From contig NC_067205.1 of NCBI RefSeq assembly GCF_026262505.1, positions 21,733,585 to 21,797,584 of the forward strand: a DNA stretch of 64,000 nucleotides, written 5' to 3'. Position numbers and translations under genes: made by a program. The notes under the pieces are model-generated. The model was not told the origin of the DNA, searched no databases, and saw nothing but the letters and a program-made list of their open reading frames with translations. Shown here piece by piece: positions 10,341 through 20,885 of the stretch. How positions within the stretch are numbered: the first letter of the stretch is position 1; every line of letters begins with the position of its first letter. Origin of the DNA: Trichomonas vaginalis G3. Lineage: Eukaryota; Parabasalia; Trichomonadida; Trichomonadidae.

Positions 10341-10428
10341 CGCCGCGCTGCGCGGGTTTCGAACCACAGGAGCGCTGACCCCTCCATAACACCAACCTTT
10401 AGACCACTGTTGCCTACGTAGCCTGTTC
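10341..10428 (-). tRNA. possible tRNA-like relic
   Basis: Reading the minus strand, an A-box-like TAGGCAACAGTGG (10416-10404) is followed by a perfect B-box GGTTCGAAACC (10364-10354). The stretch is GC-rich compared with its surroundings. I cannot fold a convincing cloverleaf: the acceptor and anticodon stems do not pair well, and a CCGCGC-A-GCGCGG palindrome sits at the 3' end. It may be a tRNA pseudogene or a chance match. Confidence 0.22.
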
Positions 10429-10619
10429 GACATGAAGCATTTTTATTGAAATTGCATATCTGACGTAATTATTTTCATCTAGTTCCACCGCATAAGATAT
10501 TCATACGTGTTTTAAGACATTCATTAAAATTCTTTTTCTATTGCATCTAATCTTGCGTTTTTTTTCAATAAGCTTGTTCTGTATTCTGTTCTCATCTCCA
10601 GCGAGTGTTTGGATCTTCT

Positions 10620-10644
10620 NNNNNNNNNNNNNNNNNNNNNNNNN
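10620..10644. other. assembly gap (25 N)
   Basis: Run of 25 N. Order and distance across this point are not supported by sequence, so copy 1 and the repeat-rich block to its right may not be truly adjacent. Confidence 0.99.
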
Positions 10645-13405
10645 TAACCACTTTTCTAACATCGTAGAAAATCATGAAAACAATTTATTTTGACACTTCA
10701 CAAAAAATCATAAAAAGTGAAGTTAAACGTTAGCGTTTACTGAACTGGGATGTCGCCTTCTGAGGTATGTAAGAACGGCTGACCCAGAGAAGTGAAGGAG
10801 AGACTGAATTTGCCAATTTACATATGTGGGGTAGGGGGTTCTCCTTGTTTGGTATTTTTATCCAAGGACGTTTGTTAGGAAACTTAACAAGAGCTTCTGC
10901 TTTTGGCGTCCTTTATGTCGTCGAAAGGAGTGTTTTCTGGTATTTTGAATTTGGGAATTCCGTCGGAAGTCTCGAGATTCAGCAGCCCTTCCAGAAATAG
11001 GTGTAGTGAACTGACCTTGGGTTCATGACTTGCAGTAGTCTTATTACGCAGTCGTTAATTTATAATTAGGTAAATTCGCCTCGTCAAATCTTCTGGCATT
11101 CCGATCCTTCCATCCACGGAAAATATTTTTTTGGCCGACAACTGGAAAAAATTTTCCGACAAAAGGAAAAATTTTTTCCCGACGACAAGAAAAAAATTTC
11201 CAGTTGTCTCGTCCGCTTAAACCATTCAAATTTTCGAAAATTGAGAACTTTATTGGTCGAACTTCAGAAAAAGTTTTTCTTCGACAGAAAAGTATTTTCC
11301 TTCGACAGGTAAAAGTTTTTCCTTCCGACAGGAAAGGTTTTTCCATCGAAGGACAACAAACAGATTGATGACGTTCCACCAACGAGTCATTCCAAACCAG
11401 AGGAACCTAAAGAACCAGCCCTGCCCTCAGTTGCGCAAGTACTTCCGAATTTACTACAATTCCACTCTCAAGGTTTAGTACCCCACACAAGGCTTCCCGA
11501 ACTACCTCCTCTGGCCTATGCCCTTACTGCCCCCAACCTTGGATGTTTCAGCAAGCCTTCCACCCAAGCAATTCCAATCTCAATCCAAATCGAAGAGAGA
11601 CCAAGAGTTCGAAGAAGGTCTGAAACCGTTTACGCAAAGAGTATGCCCCAGCTTCCAATGATGAGAAAGTTGTTCCCGGGTAACCAAAAATATATTTATG
11701 TTACATGTTAAGATCTAACACGTTTTCTAACACGTTTTCTCACCCTCATAACTTTGTCATGACATTCTTCGATAAACTAAACGTAATGTTTTGTGAAGAA
11801 TATAGCAACGCGGAATTTCAGACGGCTTGCTTTTTATACAAAATTCATGCAGGGAAATTCTTGAGTTTTGGTTGAAAGAATTACGGGTGGAGCCAAAGTG
11901 GCTCGACCTCAAAACAAGCATTTTATGAGTTACAAAGGGTGTTATGAATGAATTCCAAAGGTATTTGCATACATTCTGACCCTGGTTCATTTTTGTTCCG
12001 GACCAAAAAATATTATTTAGGTAAAGTTTAGATCTCACTGTTTTTTTACCTCTTTTTTCACCTCTTGAATTTGTCAAGACTTCTTCGTAAATGTTTTGTC
12101 AAGACTTTCTTCGTAAAATGTTTTGTAAGACTTCTTTCGTATGAGTGTAAGGACCAAAAATATAATTTAGGCGTAGAAGCGTTAAGATTCTCACTGTTTT
12201 TTTCACATCTTTTTCACCTCTTGAATTTGTCAGACACTCTTCGTAATGTTTGTCAAGGACTTCTTCCCGTAAATGTTTTCGTTATTGCCACTTTGTGCCG
12301 TCAGTCAAGTCAGTCAATGAAATTTACACCAAAATATAATTTAGGGTAGAGGTTAGATCAACCTGTTTTTCTACCTGTTTTCTACCTCTAGCAGTGAATT
12401 TTTCATGAATTTCCTCTTAAGATAGGGAAAAAATAAAGTTAGTTTTATTTTGTATGGTAAAGATATATTATTTCAGGTAATTTTTTTGACGAGTGCAAAC
12501 GATTCACTTCGTCAAAAAAACAGTTATAAATTTGAAAAAGCTGTCATTTTTTGATATTTTTATTTTGATGACGAAATGTCGGGATAAGATGGTTAATCTA
12601 ACACGTTTTCTAACACGATTTTCTACCTCTTGAATTTGTCAAGACTCTCTCGAATTTCAAGCTAAAAGTGGTTTTGTCAGCAAACTTCTTCTGTAAATGT
12701 TTGCAAACTTCTTCGTACAAAGTCTTTGTCAAGACTCTTCGTAAAGTTTTTCAAACTTTCGTTAATTTCAGACTTCATCGTAATGAGCCGTAAATCAGAC
12801 AAAATACTATTTTAGGGTAGTAAGTTAGACCTAACCTGTTTTCTAACCTGTTTTCTACCCTCTTGAATTTGTCAAGACTTCTTCGTAAAGTTTTGTCAAG
12901 ACTTCATTCTACATTTTTGTCAAGACTCTTTCGTAAAGATTTTTGTCAAAACTCTTCGTAATGAGTGTTAAAGGACCCAAAAATATAATTTAGGGGGTAG
13001 AAGGTTAGATCTAACTGTTTTCTAACCTGTTTTCTACCCTCTTGAATTGTCAAGACTTCTTCGAAATTTTGTCAAGACTTTTCGTAAATGTTTTTCAAGA
13101 CTTCTTCGTAAATGTTTTGTCAAGACTTCTTCGTAATGAGTGTAAAGGACCCAAAAATATAATTAGGGTAGAAGGTTAATCTAACCTGTTTTCTACCCTC
13201 ATTTCTACCCTCTGATTTCATGACTTCTTCGTAAATGTTTTTCAAGACTTCTTCATCGTAATGAGCGTAAGAAGACCCAAAATATAATTTAGGGTAGAAA
13301 GGTAGATCTAACCTGTTTTCTACCCTCATTTCTACCCTCGTGAATTTTCATGAATTTTCCCGAAATAAAAAATAAAGTTAGTTTTATTTATTATTATTTT
13401 TTTAT
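10645..13405. repeat. iteron arrays and 25-bp tandem repeats, mosaic non-coding block
   Basis: Repeated modules of the type GGTTAGATCTAACC-TGTTTTCTAACC-TGTTTTCTACCC are separated by tandem units of about 25 bp (TTTTGTCAAGACTTCTTCGTAAATG), most regular from 12590 to 13330. The part 11080-11340 instead holds repeats of a TTTTTCC-GACAGGAAAA type. Single-base differences between units are very frequent, which may reflect decay or poor base calling. No confident gene lies here; a protein-like open stretch at 11340-11715 is listed separately. Confidence 0.7.
11340..11715 (+). other. protein-like open stretch, Pro-rich
   Basis: One frame stays open for about 120 codons with non-random composition (Pro-rich, SKPEEPKEPALPS, then PELPPLAYALTAPN, then IEERPRVRRRSETVY). 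No start codon or upstream extension is evident, and the GC content is above that of the flanks. It could be the remnant of an unrecognised gene. I cannot assign it to a family. Confidence 0.3.
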
Positions 13406-13423
13406 TTGTATGTAAGAACAGAA

Positions 13424-14330
13424 ATGTCAACAATCGGCACAACAAACATTCAAACAACTACAGCACCAAACTCGTTAGTCATGAATCCTACGTCAATGTT
13501 GGTAGAGATGAAAAGCTTCATTCCTTCTTCATTTACTTTCGAAACAGAAATCCAGAAGATAAAGCAAGAACTTTTAACAAGTAATTTAGACTGTTGTGCG
13601 AAGATGAACAAAATGAACAGTATCTTACGACATGCAGGACCTGGGGAACATTTACCCAAATTGCCTGAAATCCAACAACAAAAACTAAACTATTCCTGAA
13701 TATCGACGAAATTGAAGTCAAAGCAACTGACTCAGTAGAAATTAAAGAAATTCATACGTAAGGTTAACTAATGAGTTTCTTGATTTCATTGCAACCACAA
13801 ATCATGGACAAAGACCTGCGATATGGTATATAAGAATGTTTCTGACATATATAAATCTGAAGAATTTAAGACCTACGACAACTTTGTTTCGTTAGTTGCT
13901 GAATGTGTATGGCAGATAAGAGATAAAGATAAAAAGATGTAAAAATATGGAACAAACAAATTAAAACAGCAGCTTTTGAGTAAAGAAAACCATTGACGCC
14001 TTGGTTGTTCTAGCAGAGTAAGGTTTCAGAATATAACGCAAAATGAACCCGCAATGTTCAAAATGTAAGGCAGCAATGAGGAGATATAACTAACTCCGTC
14101 AAAGAGATAGAAAGAATTGATGAAACGACTATGCAGATTTAAAGAAAGACAGCAAAAAGCCAGCAGAAGATAAATGGACATGTTAGAATTTCTGAACAAA
14201 AACTATCCAACAGCAGAAGATTTCTTCTATCTGACGTCAAGAAGAAATATAAAGAAACCTTCGCATAGTTTAAAACATTCTATATCCTCAGCGAAGAATA
14301 GAAGCTACAAAACTGATCTTAGAGTCTCAC
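13424..14330 (+). pseudogene. 345-residue-type Polinton protein, third copy
   Basis: Recognisable along its whole length against 47691-48656: MSTIGTTNIQTT start, EIQKIKQELLTSNLD, CSKCKAAM and a Lys-rich end. Heavily decayed, with many breaks, and flanked on both sides by iteron arrays. It lacks the paired-hairpin insert seen at 47724. Confidence 0.65.
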
Positions 14331-15905
14331 AATTCATAACGATTTACCATGTAAAAACGCTTATAAAAACTGGGGTAGAAAAGAGGTTAAAAAACAGTTA
14401 GATCTAACTTCTACCCTAAAATATATTTTTGCTTAAATGACCAAAAATTCTGAGTAAAAATAATTTTTAGGCATGTGTCAAACCGTTGAGTTTTCACAAA
14501 AATTTAAAAAATAACGTTTACCATGTGAAACGCTTATTAAATAACTAGGGTAGAAAACAGGTTAAAAACAGGTTAGATCTAACCTTCTACCCTAAAATAT
14601 ATTTGTCTGATTTACGCTCATTACGAAGAAGTTTTGACAAAAACATATACGAAGAAGTCTTGACAAAACATTTACGAAGAAGTCTTGACAAAAACATATA
14701 TACGATGAAATCATGAAAATTCACCGAGGGTAGAAAACAGGTTAGAAAACAGGTTAGATCTAACCTTCTACCCTAAATATATTTTTGCTGAAAAAATGAC
14801 CAAAAATCATGAGTTTTGTGTGTTTTAGACCATGTAGAAAACAGGTGAGAAACAGGTAGATCTAACCATCTACCGACATTCTCGTCAAATGAAAAAAATG
14901 AAAAAAAAATGACACTTTTTCATTATATAACTGTTATTTTTGACGAAGTGTCAACCTTCACTCTGTCAAAAAAATCCCTGAAATCATGTCTTTACATACA
15001 AAATAAATGAAATAAAACTAACTTTATTTTTATTTCGGGGAAAATTCATTGAAATTCACAGAGGGTAGAAAACAGGTTAGAAAACAGGTTAATCTAACCT
15101 TCTACCCTAAAATATATTTTTGTTCTGATTTACGCTCATTACGATGAGAAGTCTTGACAAAACATTTACGAAGAAGTCTTGACAAAACATGTACGAATAA
15201 ATCTTGACAAAACATTACGTTCAGTGTTGACAAAACATATACGTTCATGTTTGACAAAACATTTACGAAGAAGTCTTGACAAAACATATACGATGAAATC
15301 ATGAAATATTCATGAGGTGGAGAAAAGAGGTTAGAAAACAGGTTAGATCTAACCATCTACCCTAAAATATTTTTGTCTGATTTACGCTCATTACGAAAAA
15401 TCTTGACAAAAAAATGTACGATGAAAATCATGAAAATTCACGAGGGTAGAAAACAGGTTAGAAAACAGGTTTAATCTAACCTTCTACCCTAAAATATATT
15501 TTTCTTGGTTTTATGATTTACGCTCATTACGATGAAGAAGTCTTGACAAAACATTTACGTAGAAGTCTTGACAAACATGTACGAAGAAGTCTTGACAAAA
15601 CATGTACGATGAAATCATTGAAATTCACGAGGTAGAAAACAGTTAGTAAAACAGGTTAGATCTAACCTTCTACCCTAAATATATTTTTGCTGAAAAATGA
15701 CCAAAAATCTGAGTAAAATGGCATAAGATTGCTTCCCTCGGAAAAACCGAGAGAAGAGATTCCGTATGAAAACAGTGAAGCACAGCGAGTAGGTAAGAAA
15801 CCTTAGTCGCCAAAACTCTATGAAAATCATGAATTTCCTTAAGATAGAAAAAATAAAGTTAGTTTTTTATAAAATATTTTTTTTATCCGGAATATAAAGA
15901 CAGAT
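14331..15905. repeat. iteron arrays in opposite orientation
   Basis: At least six modules with the core GGTTAGATCTAACC (for example near 14572, 14756, 15342 and 15655), interleaved with ACGAAGAAGTCTTGACAAAAC units. This is the reverse complement of the array at 12600-13330, so the two arrays form a large imperfect inverted repeat around the third copy of the 345-residue-type gene. Near 15730 a short stretch repeats part of the KilA-N gene (GATTGCTTCCCTCGG). Confidence 0.7.
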
Positions 15906-16713
15906 ATGTCAACAACAGAGAACACAACAACTGCTATCGTTCATGAAGCTATAAATGAAGAATATGAGTACATACAGTATAACAAACAGTTACGTCTCAT
16001 TCGTTCGGTCAAAGACGATATGTACCAAATGCAAAGTATTTTGACAGCATGTTTTGCACCAGATACTAAGAAACCACAAGACTGGTTTAGGAACCAAAGC
16101 ACTATTGAACTATTAAATGAAGCTGAAAATTCGACTACGGATTTTCTCGTAGTCGCAAAAACTCGAGTAAGTAAAAAACCCCAGTCGCCAAAACTCTATG
16201 AAAATCGTGAAAATTTGGCAAACGGTTTGAGAGGATATTATGTACATAGACTTCTTGTAATGCTGTTGCAATGTGGGCTTCGCCCGTTATGCTTGGTATA
16301 TTTACAGACTTCTTGACAACTCACAGACAAGAACGTGAAGAGATGGAAAGAAACTTCATGCAAAAGACAAAAGCCTTCAGAAAAGAATACCACGTTCGGT
16401 ACCAAAAGGAAAGGAAAGAAACTATAAGTATATGATTTATACTGAAGAGATGGGAAAATGAAAGACAGAGATATGGTTATGTTGCATTTAGTCAGAAGAA
16501 ACAACAAAAGCTTTTACGACCTTGCTAAGATTTACAAATCTGACAGAAATTGGTTCTATCGCGAAAACTTACCGATTTCAATGACACCAAATGAAGATGT
16601 GAAACAAATAGTTCAAGATACTTTACCTCAAACACACTATGTATTAAAGGTTGTACAATTCTACTTCAAAGAAGATTTGCCATTGTTAAAAGAAAAATAA
16701 CAGAGTATTTTGA
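15906..16713 (+). pseudogene. KilA-N domain protein, second Polinton family
   Basis: Starts MSTTENTTTAIVHEAINEEY and is close to the copy at 48850-49678. The KilA-N core (W..NQ.T.ELL, then NLANGLRGYYVHRLLV) is visible, followed by a conserved C-terminal domain (MLHLVRRNNKSFYDLAKIYK, then LPISMTPNE). KilA-N proteins are DNA-binding regulators of large DNA viruses and phages. The region about 16080-16200 differs from copy 2 and includes the hairpin GACTACG...CGTAGTC. Broken. Confidence 0.7.
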
Positions 16714-16765
16714 CAACTTCAAACAAGTAGAGTAAATGCACTCATTTATTTTTACGCTTGACTTT

Positions 16766-17620
16766 TTACAATTTGAACTTTGTTTGCGTAGATATGAATT
16801 CTGAAAGAAGTATGAGGGTCTTGTATGACTTTGTACTTCTCCCATAGTTCATGTCTGTCAAACTACCTGCCATGGATCTTAAGTTCCATGAAATCGTCTT
16901 CGGACAATCCGGGAAAAGTATAATGTCAGTAAGTATTCTTTTAACATCCTTACTTAAACTCTTTGCTGTCTGTACACATATTACGATTGAGATGTTAAAG
17001 TGTCTGAGCTTCTTAAGAATTCGACACATATCTTGTTCTCTATTCTTTAACAAAGGATGAGAAGCAAAGTCATCTAAGATAAGAAGACATCTATGAGGGT
17101 AAGTCTTCCAATCGTAAGATTGCAATTTCTTCGAAATGTATTCTATCTCTTTCTGTTTGTTTCTGAAGTGTTTCTTCTCTAATATTCTCTGCATTTCCTC
17201 ATTTGGGTCTTTAAACTTCGAATTGACATACTCATTTATAGCATTATACTTCAAAACTCTTCTTTGGTACTTCTTTATCCAATCTAACAACTCAGTATCC
17301 TTTATACATACTAACTTAGACTTCTTTATAATATCTTTGAACGAATTGACGGTTTGGTCAAATTGACCAGAAGTACTACAAATGACAACTAACTCATAGA
17401 ATGGGTTCTTCTCATCTAGTTCTTGTTGTTGTGCAGCCATTTTAAGATAAGTGAAAGTCTTACCAGACCCAGGCGGTGCAATTAGACCTGTTATACCATT
17501 CTGAGCAAATAAGAACTTGTCATGTATGGGTTTTATCTGAGCATTTTCCAACTTCCTCTTGTTCTTATTTAAAACATTCTCAAATTTCTTGTCAATGTCA
17601 GCAAACTTTTTTTCTAACAT
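16766..17620 (-). CDS. A32/FtsK-like genome-packaging ATPase, second family
   Basis: About 284 residues if started at the ATG ending at 17620 (MLEKKFADIDKKF). A longer start at 17722 would overlap the divergent gene at 17657, so the shorter start is preferred. Walker A is APPGSGKT at about residues 48-55; Walker B is CLLILDDFASH in the middle; a glutamine-bearing sensor region (SIVICVQTAK) follows. It would package element DNA into capsids. Looks whole. Sequence is far from the copy 1/copy 2 ATPase, so this is a separate family. Confidence 0.82.
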   Translation of the reverse strand: MLEKKFADIDKKFENVLNKNKRKLENAQIKPIHDKFLFAQNGITGLIAPPGSGKTFTYLKMAAQQQELDEKNPFYELVVICSTSGQFDQTVNSFKDIIKKSKLVCIKDTELLDWIKKYQRRVLKYNAINEYVNSKFKDPNEEMQRILEKKHFRNKQKEIEYISKKLQSYDWKTYPHRCLLILDDFASHPLLKNREQDMCRILKKLRHFNISIVICVQTAKSLSKDVKRILTDIILFPDCPKTISWNLRSMAGSLTDMNYGRSTKSYKTLILLSEFISTQTKFKL

Positions 17621-17656
17621 ATTTTTAGAAAAATTAAAATTTTTATCTTTTAGAAA
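17621..17656. promoter_or_regulatory. 36-bp divergent promoter region
   Basis: AT-only spacer between the ATPase start on the minus strand and the 148-residue gene on the plus strand. Any core promoter elements for both must lie here or inside the genes. No specific motif could be defended. Confidence 0.35.
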
Positions 17657-18103
17657 ATGTCTAGCGATTTCGCTATCTATATTCGAGACAAGCTTTTCGA
17701 CAGCAAAACATCTGTCGACCATAAAATCTTACATAGTGTAAACAAGAAAGGTGAATTTGTTCTAAAGTTCTGTTTCTGGGAATATGACAAGAACCATAAA
17801 ACATTAAGCAGAGCAGTCTTAAAATTTGTCAATGACAGACTTGTTGACAGAGATGACGCCTCTTGGAGAGATGAAGTCCAACAAAACTTCTTAGAATGCA
17901 AAGAAGACACATGCGCTGTTCTTGAAGATGAAATAGAAAACAGAATAGAAGAGCTATTAAAGGACAAAGAACTTTTACAAAAATATGGTTCTGAGAAGTT
18001 TGACATAACTCCACCAGAAAAGAAGAAGAGAGAAAAGAAAGAAAAGAAAGTAGAAGAAGAGAAGAAAGAACCTGAACCAGAGAAGAAGAAATTTGACATG
18101 TAA
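17657..18103 (+). CDS. 148-residue protein with Lys/Glu tail, second family
   Basis: Starts MSSDFAIYIRDKLFDSKTSV. An N-terminal globular part (WEYDKNHKTLSRAVLKFVND) is followed by an acidic helix and then a highly charged tail of alternating Lys and Glu/Pro from about residue 115. Diverges from the ATPase and converges on the 139-residue gene with a 16-base gap. Looks whole. I do not recognise the family; the charged tail suggests nucleic-acid or protein scaffolding contacts (inference). Confidence 0.6.
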   Translation: MSSDFAIYIRDKLFDSKTSVDHKILHSVNKKGEFVLKFCFWEYDKNHKTLSRAVLKFVNDRLVDRDDASWRDEVQQNFLECKEDTCAVLEDEIENRIEELLKDKELLQKYGSEKFDITPPEKKKREKKEKKVEEEKKEPEPEKKKFDM

Positions 18104-18119
18104 AAATAAAATTTTATTT

Positions 18120-18539
18120 TTAGAACATTTCTGGGTCAATGTCAATGTTCTCTTCCTCTTTAGGAGCAAACACTGGCTTAGACTCTAAAATCTTTTTACC
18201 CAATTTACCTTGAACTTCTACAACTTTAGACTCATAATATTCATAGTCGTCTGCTTTCTTTGGTTCATAAGGTATAACAAGTTTGTATGCTTTGCCTTCT
18301 TTAAGGTTTGAAAACCTTCTGTCAAAACTTTCTTTGACTGTTAACAAACCTTCTATGTCTAAGTCTTCAAATTTCGCACCATTTTTAGTCACAATAGCAA
18401 ACTTAACTGGTTCGATGTTCCAAACTTTGCTGAATGAAGACTTTTCAAAATGGTAGAAGTAAACATTCAAATATGTGAATGGGTCTAGTTCTTCTTTAAG
18501 TCCTGACATGTACTTGTTTACTGAGATGAATTTCGTCAT
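18120..18539 (-). CDS. 139-residue protein with acidic tail (ssDNA-binding candidate)
   Basis: Strand-rich small protein starting MTKFISVNKYMSGLKEELDP and ending EENIDIDPEMF. The acidic, hydrophobic-tipped C-terminus is like that of ssDNA-binding proteins. The 157-residue protein at 49968-50441 ends VEEIDPEAI and occupies a comparable position near replication genes. It lies 36 bases downstream of the helicase stop-to-start boundary on the same strand order. The assignment as ssDNA-binding is inference from tail and context. Confidence 0.5.
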   Translation of the reverse strand: MTKFISVNKYMSGLKEELDPFTYLNVYFYHFEKSSFSKVWNIEPVKFAIVTKNGAKFEDLDIEGLLTVKESFDRRFSNLKEGKAYKLVIPYEPKKADDYEYYESKVVEVQGKLGKKILESKPVFAPKEEENIDIDPEMF

Positions 18540-18575
18540 CTTTTCTATCGGATAAAAAAATATTTTTTTTTAAAT

Positions 18576-19813
18576 TTACTCATAAAAATTTTTCTTTGTA
18601 TATACACCATTCTGTACGTCTAAAAGACTTTTGACATTTGCCAAGAATGTTCGTTTAGACGCTGTCATATAACCATATTCTTGACAATATTGTTTATACG
18701 AATCGTACAATGACCTTTCATCTAAACACTCAAAGTCAGTTTCATCTATGAACAGTTCATATACACTCTTGTTTGCTTCTAACAATGTTTGTCTCTCTTC
18801 GGTATGTGGAATTTGTCTTGGATTGAACTTTGAAATATCTAATGTCATAAAATATGAGAACAAGTGGTTGTAAAAGTCAGATGTCAAAGTTTCTGCTAAG
18901 TCGTCAAAATATTCTGTATCTTGCATATGAGAATCTGACGTTCTGACAACTACATATCTTCTGTCAGAACTTTCTAACTTCATCGGAACAGCATTGTTTG
19001 AAACCATAACGAAGTTTGCAACATTTTCACAAACTCTTTGGTCTTTATATTTTCTTTCAACAACTCCAACTTTGTCTGTTATAAGACTCTTCAAAGCATC
19101 TGAGTTCAAAACTTTTGTTGTATCTATACTTTGAAGTTCGTTACATACTATAAGTTTCATATTCTCTATTGAAGAGTTAAATTTACCGCAGATGTTTTCT
19201 AAGTTTGTCATATTAGGGTTCGAATAGCCCTCTAACAGTTTGCATAAGATATCTGTAAAGAATGTGTTCTTACCTGTTCCTTGTTTTCCAATTATAATGA
19301 GAGCAGTTTCATTCTTAGCACTTGGATGTTGTAAGATGTTTGCAAACCAACATAAGATATACTCATAGACTCTTTCGTTTCCATTGCATATAATTTCTTT
19401 GACATGGTCTAACCAAGCTTCTATAATATTTTCTTTCCATTCTACTTGTTCATATTTTATATCCAGTGAAGATAGAATAGAAGTTTGGAGAAGGTGTATA
19501 AAACTTTATACCACGAACTGAAAATCTTCTAACTTTGACAATAAGATATCCCAAGCATCTAACATCTTCATGCCAACTTGTACGAACTTTTATTTTCTTA
19601 AGTTTCTGTCTACATTCTTGTTCTGAAACTATTGTTGCTCTTGGTTTTGTTAAAGACTACATCCCATTCTTTCATAACATAACATTCTGGGGCAGAGTCG
19701 ACATAAATGACTAAACGTTTCAAATTCTCGACTGCTTTGTTATAGTCTCGAAATGGACACATATTTCTGAATGCTTGGAAGTCATAAAAATCTGAAACAT
19801 CTATTCTGTACAT
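18576..19813 (-). pseudogene. SF3 (D5-like) replicative helicase, second family
   Basis: A Walker A motif GKQGTGKN is encoded near 19270-19295, and the SF3 sensor stretch VANFVMVSNN with a following SSDRRYVVV lies near 18950-19030. These are hallmarks of viral superfamily 3 helicases (D5/parvovirus NS-like), which unwind element DNA during replication. A winged-helix-like C-terminus (YDSYKQYCQEYGYMTASKRT) fits the D5 layout. Broken, with a few breaks in the N-terminal half. Confidence 0.75.
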
Positions 19814-19843
19814 TTTTATAAAAATAAAAAAAAATATTTTTTT

Positions 19844-20523
19844 TTATTCTTGACTTTGTTGTTGCATTTGTTGCATTTGTTGTTCTTGAGCTATTTGTTG
19901 TTGAAGTTGTTCTTGTAATACAATACTTTCACCAGTTGCATCTTCCAATTCGAAACTTTCTGCCGTCATTGACAAATACATAGGACATAAAAGTTTTACA
20001 GGAACAAAGTTTGCGTCAACTAAGGTTAAGTTTATGTTTGCTAAAGTGTTTGAGTTTACTAAAGCTGAAAACTCTGCATTCGAATGAACAATAGGCAAAC
20101 CAGCAGAGAGAATGTGTTATTTATACGCATAAGTATCTTTTGGTCATAGTAGTTTCTGTCGACATTCGATAACACTTTGAACCTAAGTTTGAAACAATAT
20201 AAAATAGGTGTACTTAAAGTCAATGGAACAGACATTCCTTGTATGACACCTTTTCCTGTTATAGGAAAACTGTTGGTAGTAAAAACCAGATATAAGTTTT
20301 GTATTATAGCTCATATCGTTTATAGTAAACTCAGTCGGACATCCAAACATAATGAAACCTGCTCTAGTTGCAGCACATGTTACACCGTACTTAAGTATTA
20401 AATAAGTCAACAAAACCTGTTGGTGGTATATCTGAGTAAGTATCTTCAAAGGAGTATTTTTACCATTCACAACAATAAAATCTTCTGGTGTCAAAGAGCA
20501 AAACAAGCTTTAGTCGTCATTGT
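19844..20523 (-). pseudogene. structural-type protein with Gln-rich end, second family
   Basis: The C-terminal part ends in a Gln-rich run (EQLQQQIAQEQQMQQMQQQ) after LTLVDANFVPVKLLCPMYLS. Position and strand-rich composition suggest a minor capsid protein, as at 517-1398, but similarity is too weak to claim homology. Broken. Confidence 0.4.
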
Positions 20524-20640
20524 TTTAAGGTTAGTTTACAATATCGTCCTTGAGGACTTTGTAAGTTGTTGTTATAGAATTATATGACTCAGGGTTTTTA
20601 GTCGTAATAGTATAAACCATTATATCTTCTGCCATTTACA

Positions 20641-20880
20641 TATATTTAAAAGTTTTTCTGAAAGTGGAGAAGAACTTCATCTAAACTTTCACATGGCGTT
20701 TCTTGAAGTTCTCTGTCTAAGAAGTTCAAATATTTTGTAAAGACATAGAACTTTCCTTTGTCTACACGAACAAACAAAAAACAGGGTCTTTCATATCGTT
20801 CAAAAGTGTGTAAAGTCCTTTACATGAAATAAAGTCTATATTATTTTTCTTCAAACATCTTTCAAGAAGTTTTGACATTT
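20641..20880 (-). pseudogene. 80-residue-type small protein, second family
   Basis: Starts MSKLLERCLKKNNIDFISC and ends CESLDEVLLHFQKNF. Its length, hydrophobic centre and DEV-containing end parallel the 80-residue protein at 42514-42756 (MQQLTRELRAKNIKYEC to FDTVEEVLDRYYKLL). Both sit beside the CCG-motif gene. Function unknown. Appears broken. Confidence 0.4.
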
Positions 20881-20885
20881 TTACT

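Noticed and set aside
12590-13330. CRISPR-like regular repeats of about 25 bp
   Set aside because: Units are directly tandem without spacers and belong to the Polinton iteron regions.
16238-16507. 89-codon minus-strand frame
   Set aside because: Shadow of the KilA-N gene on the opposite strand.
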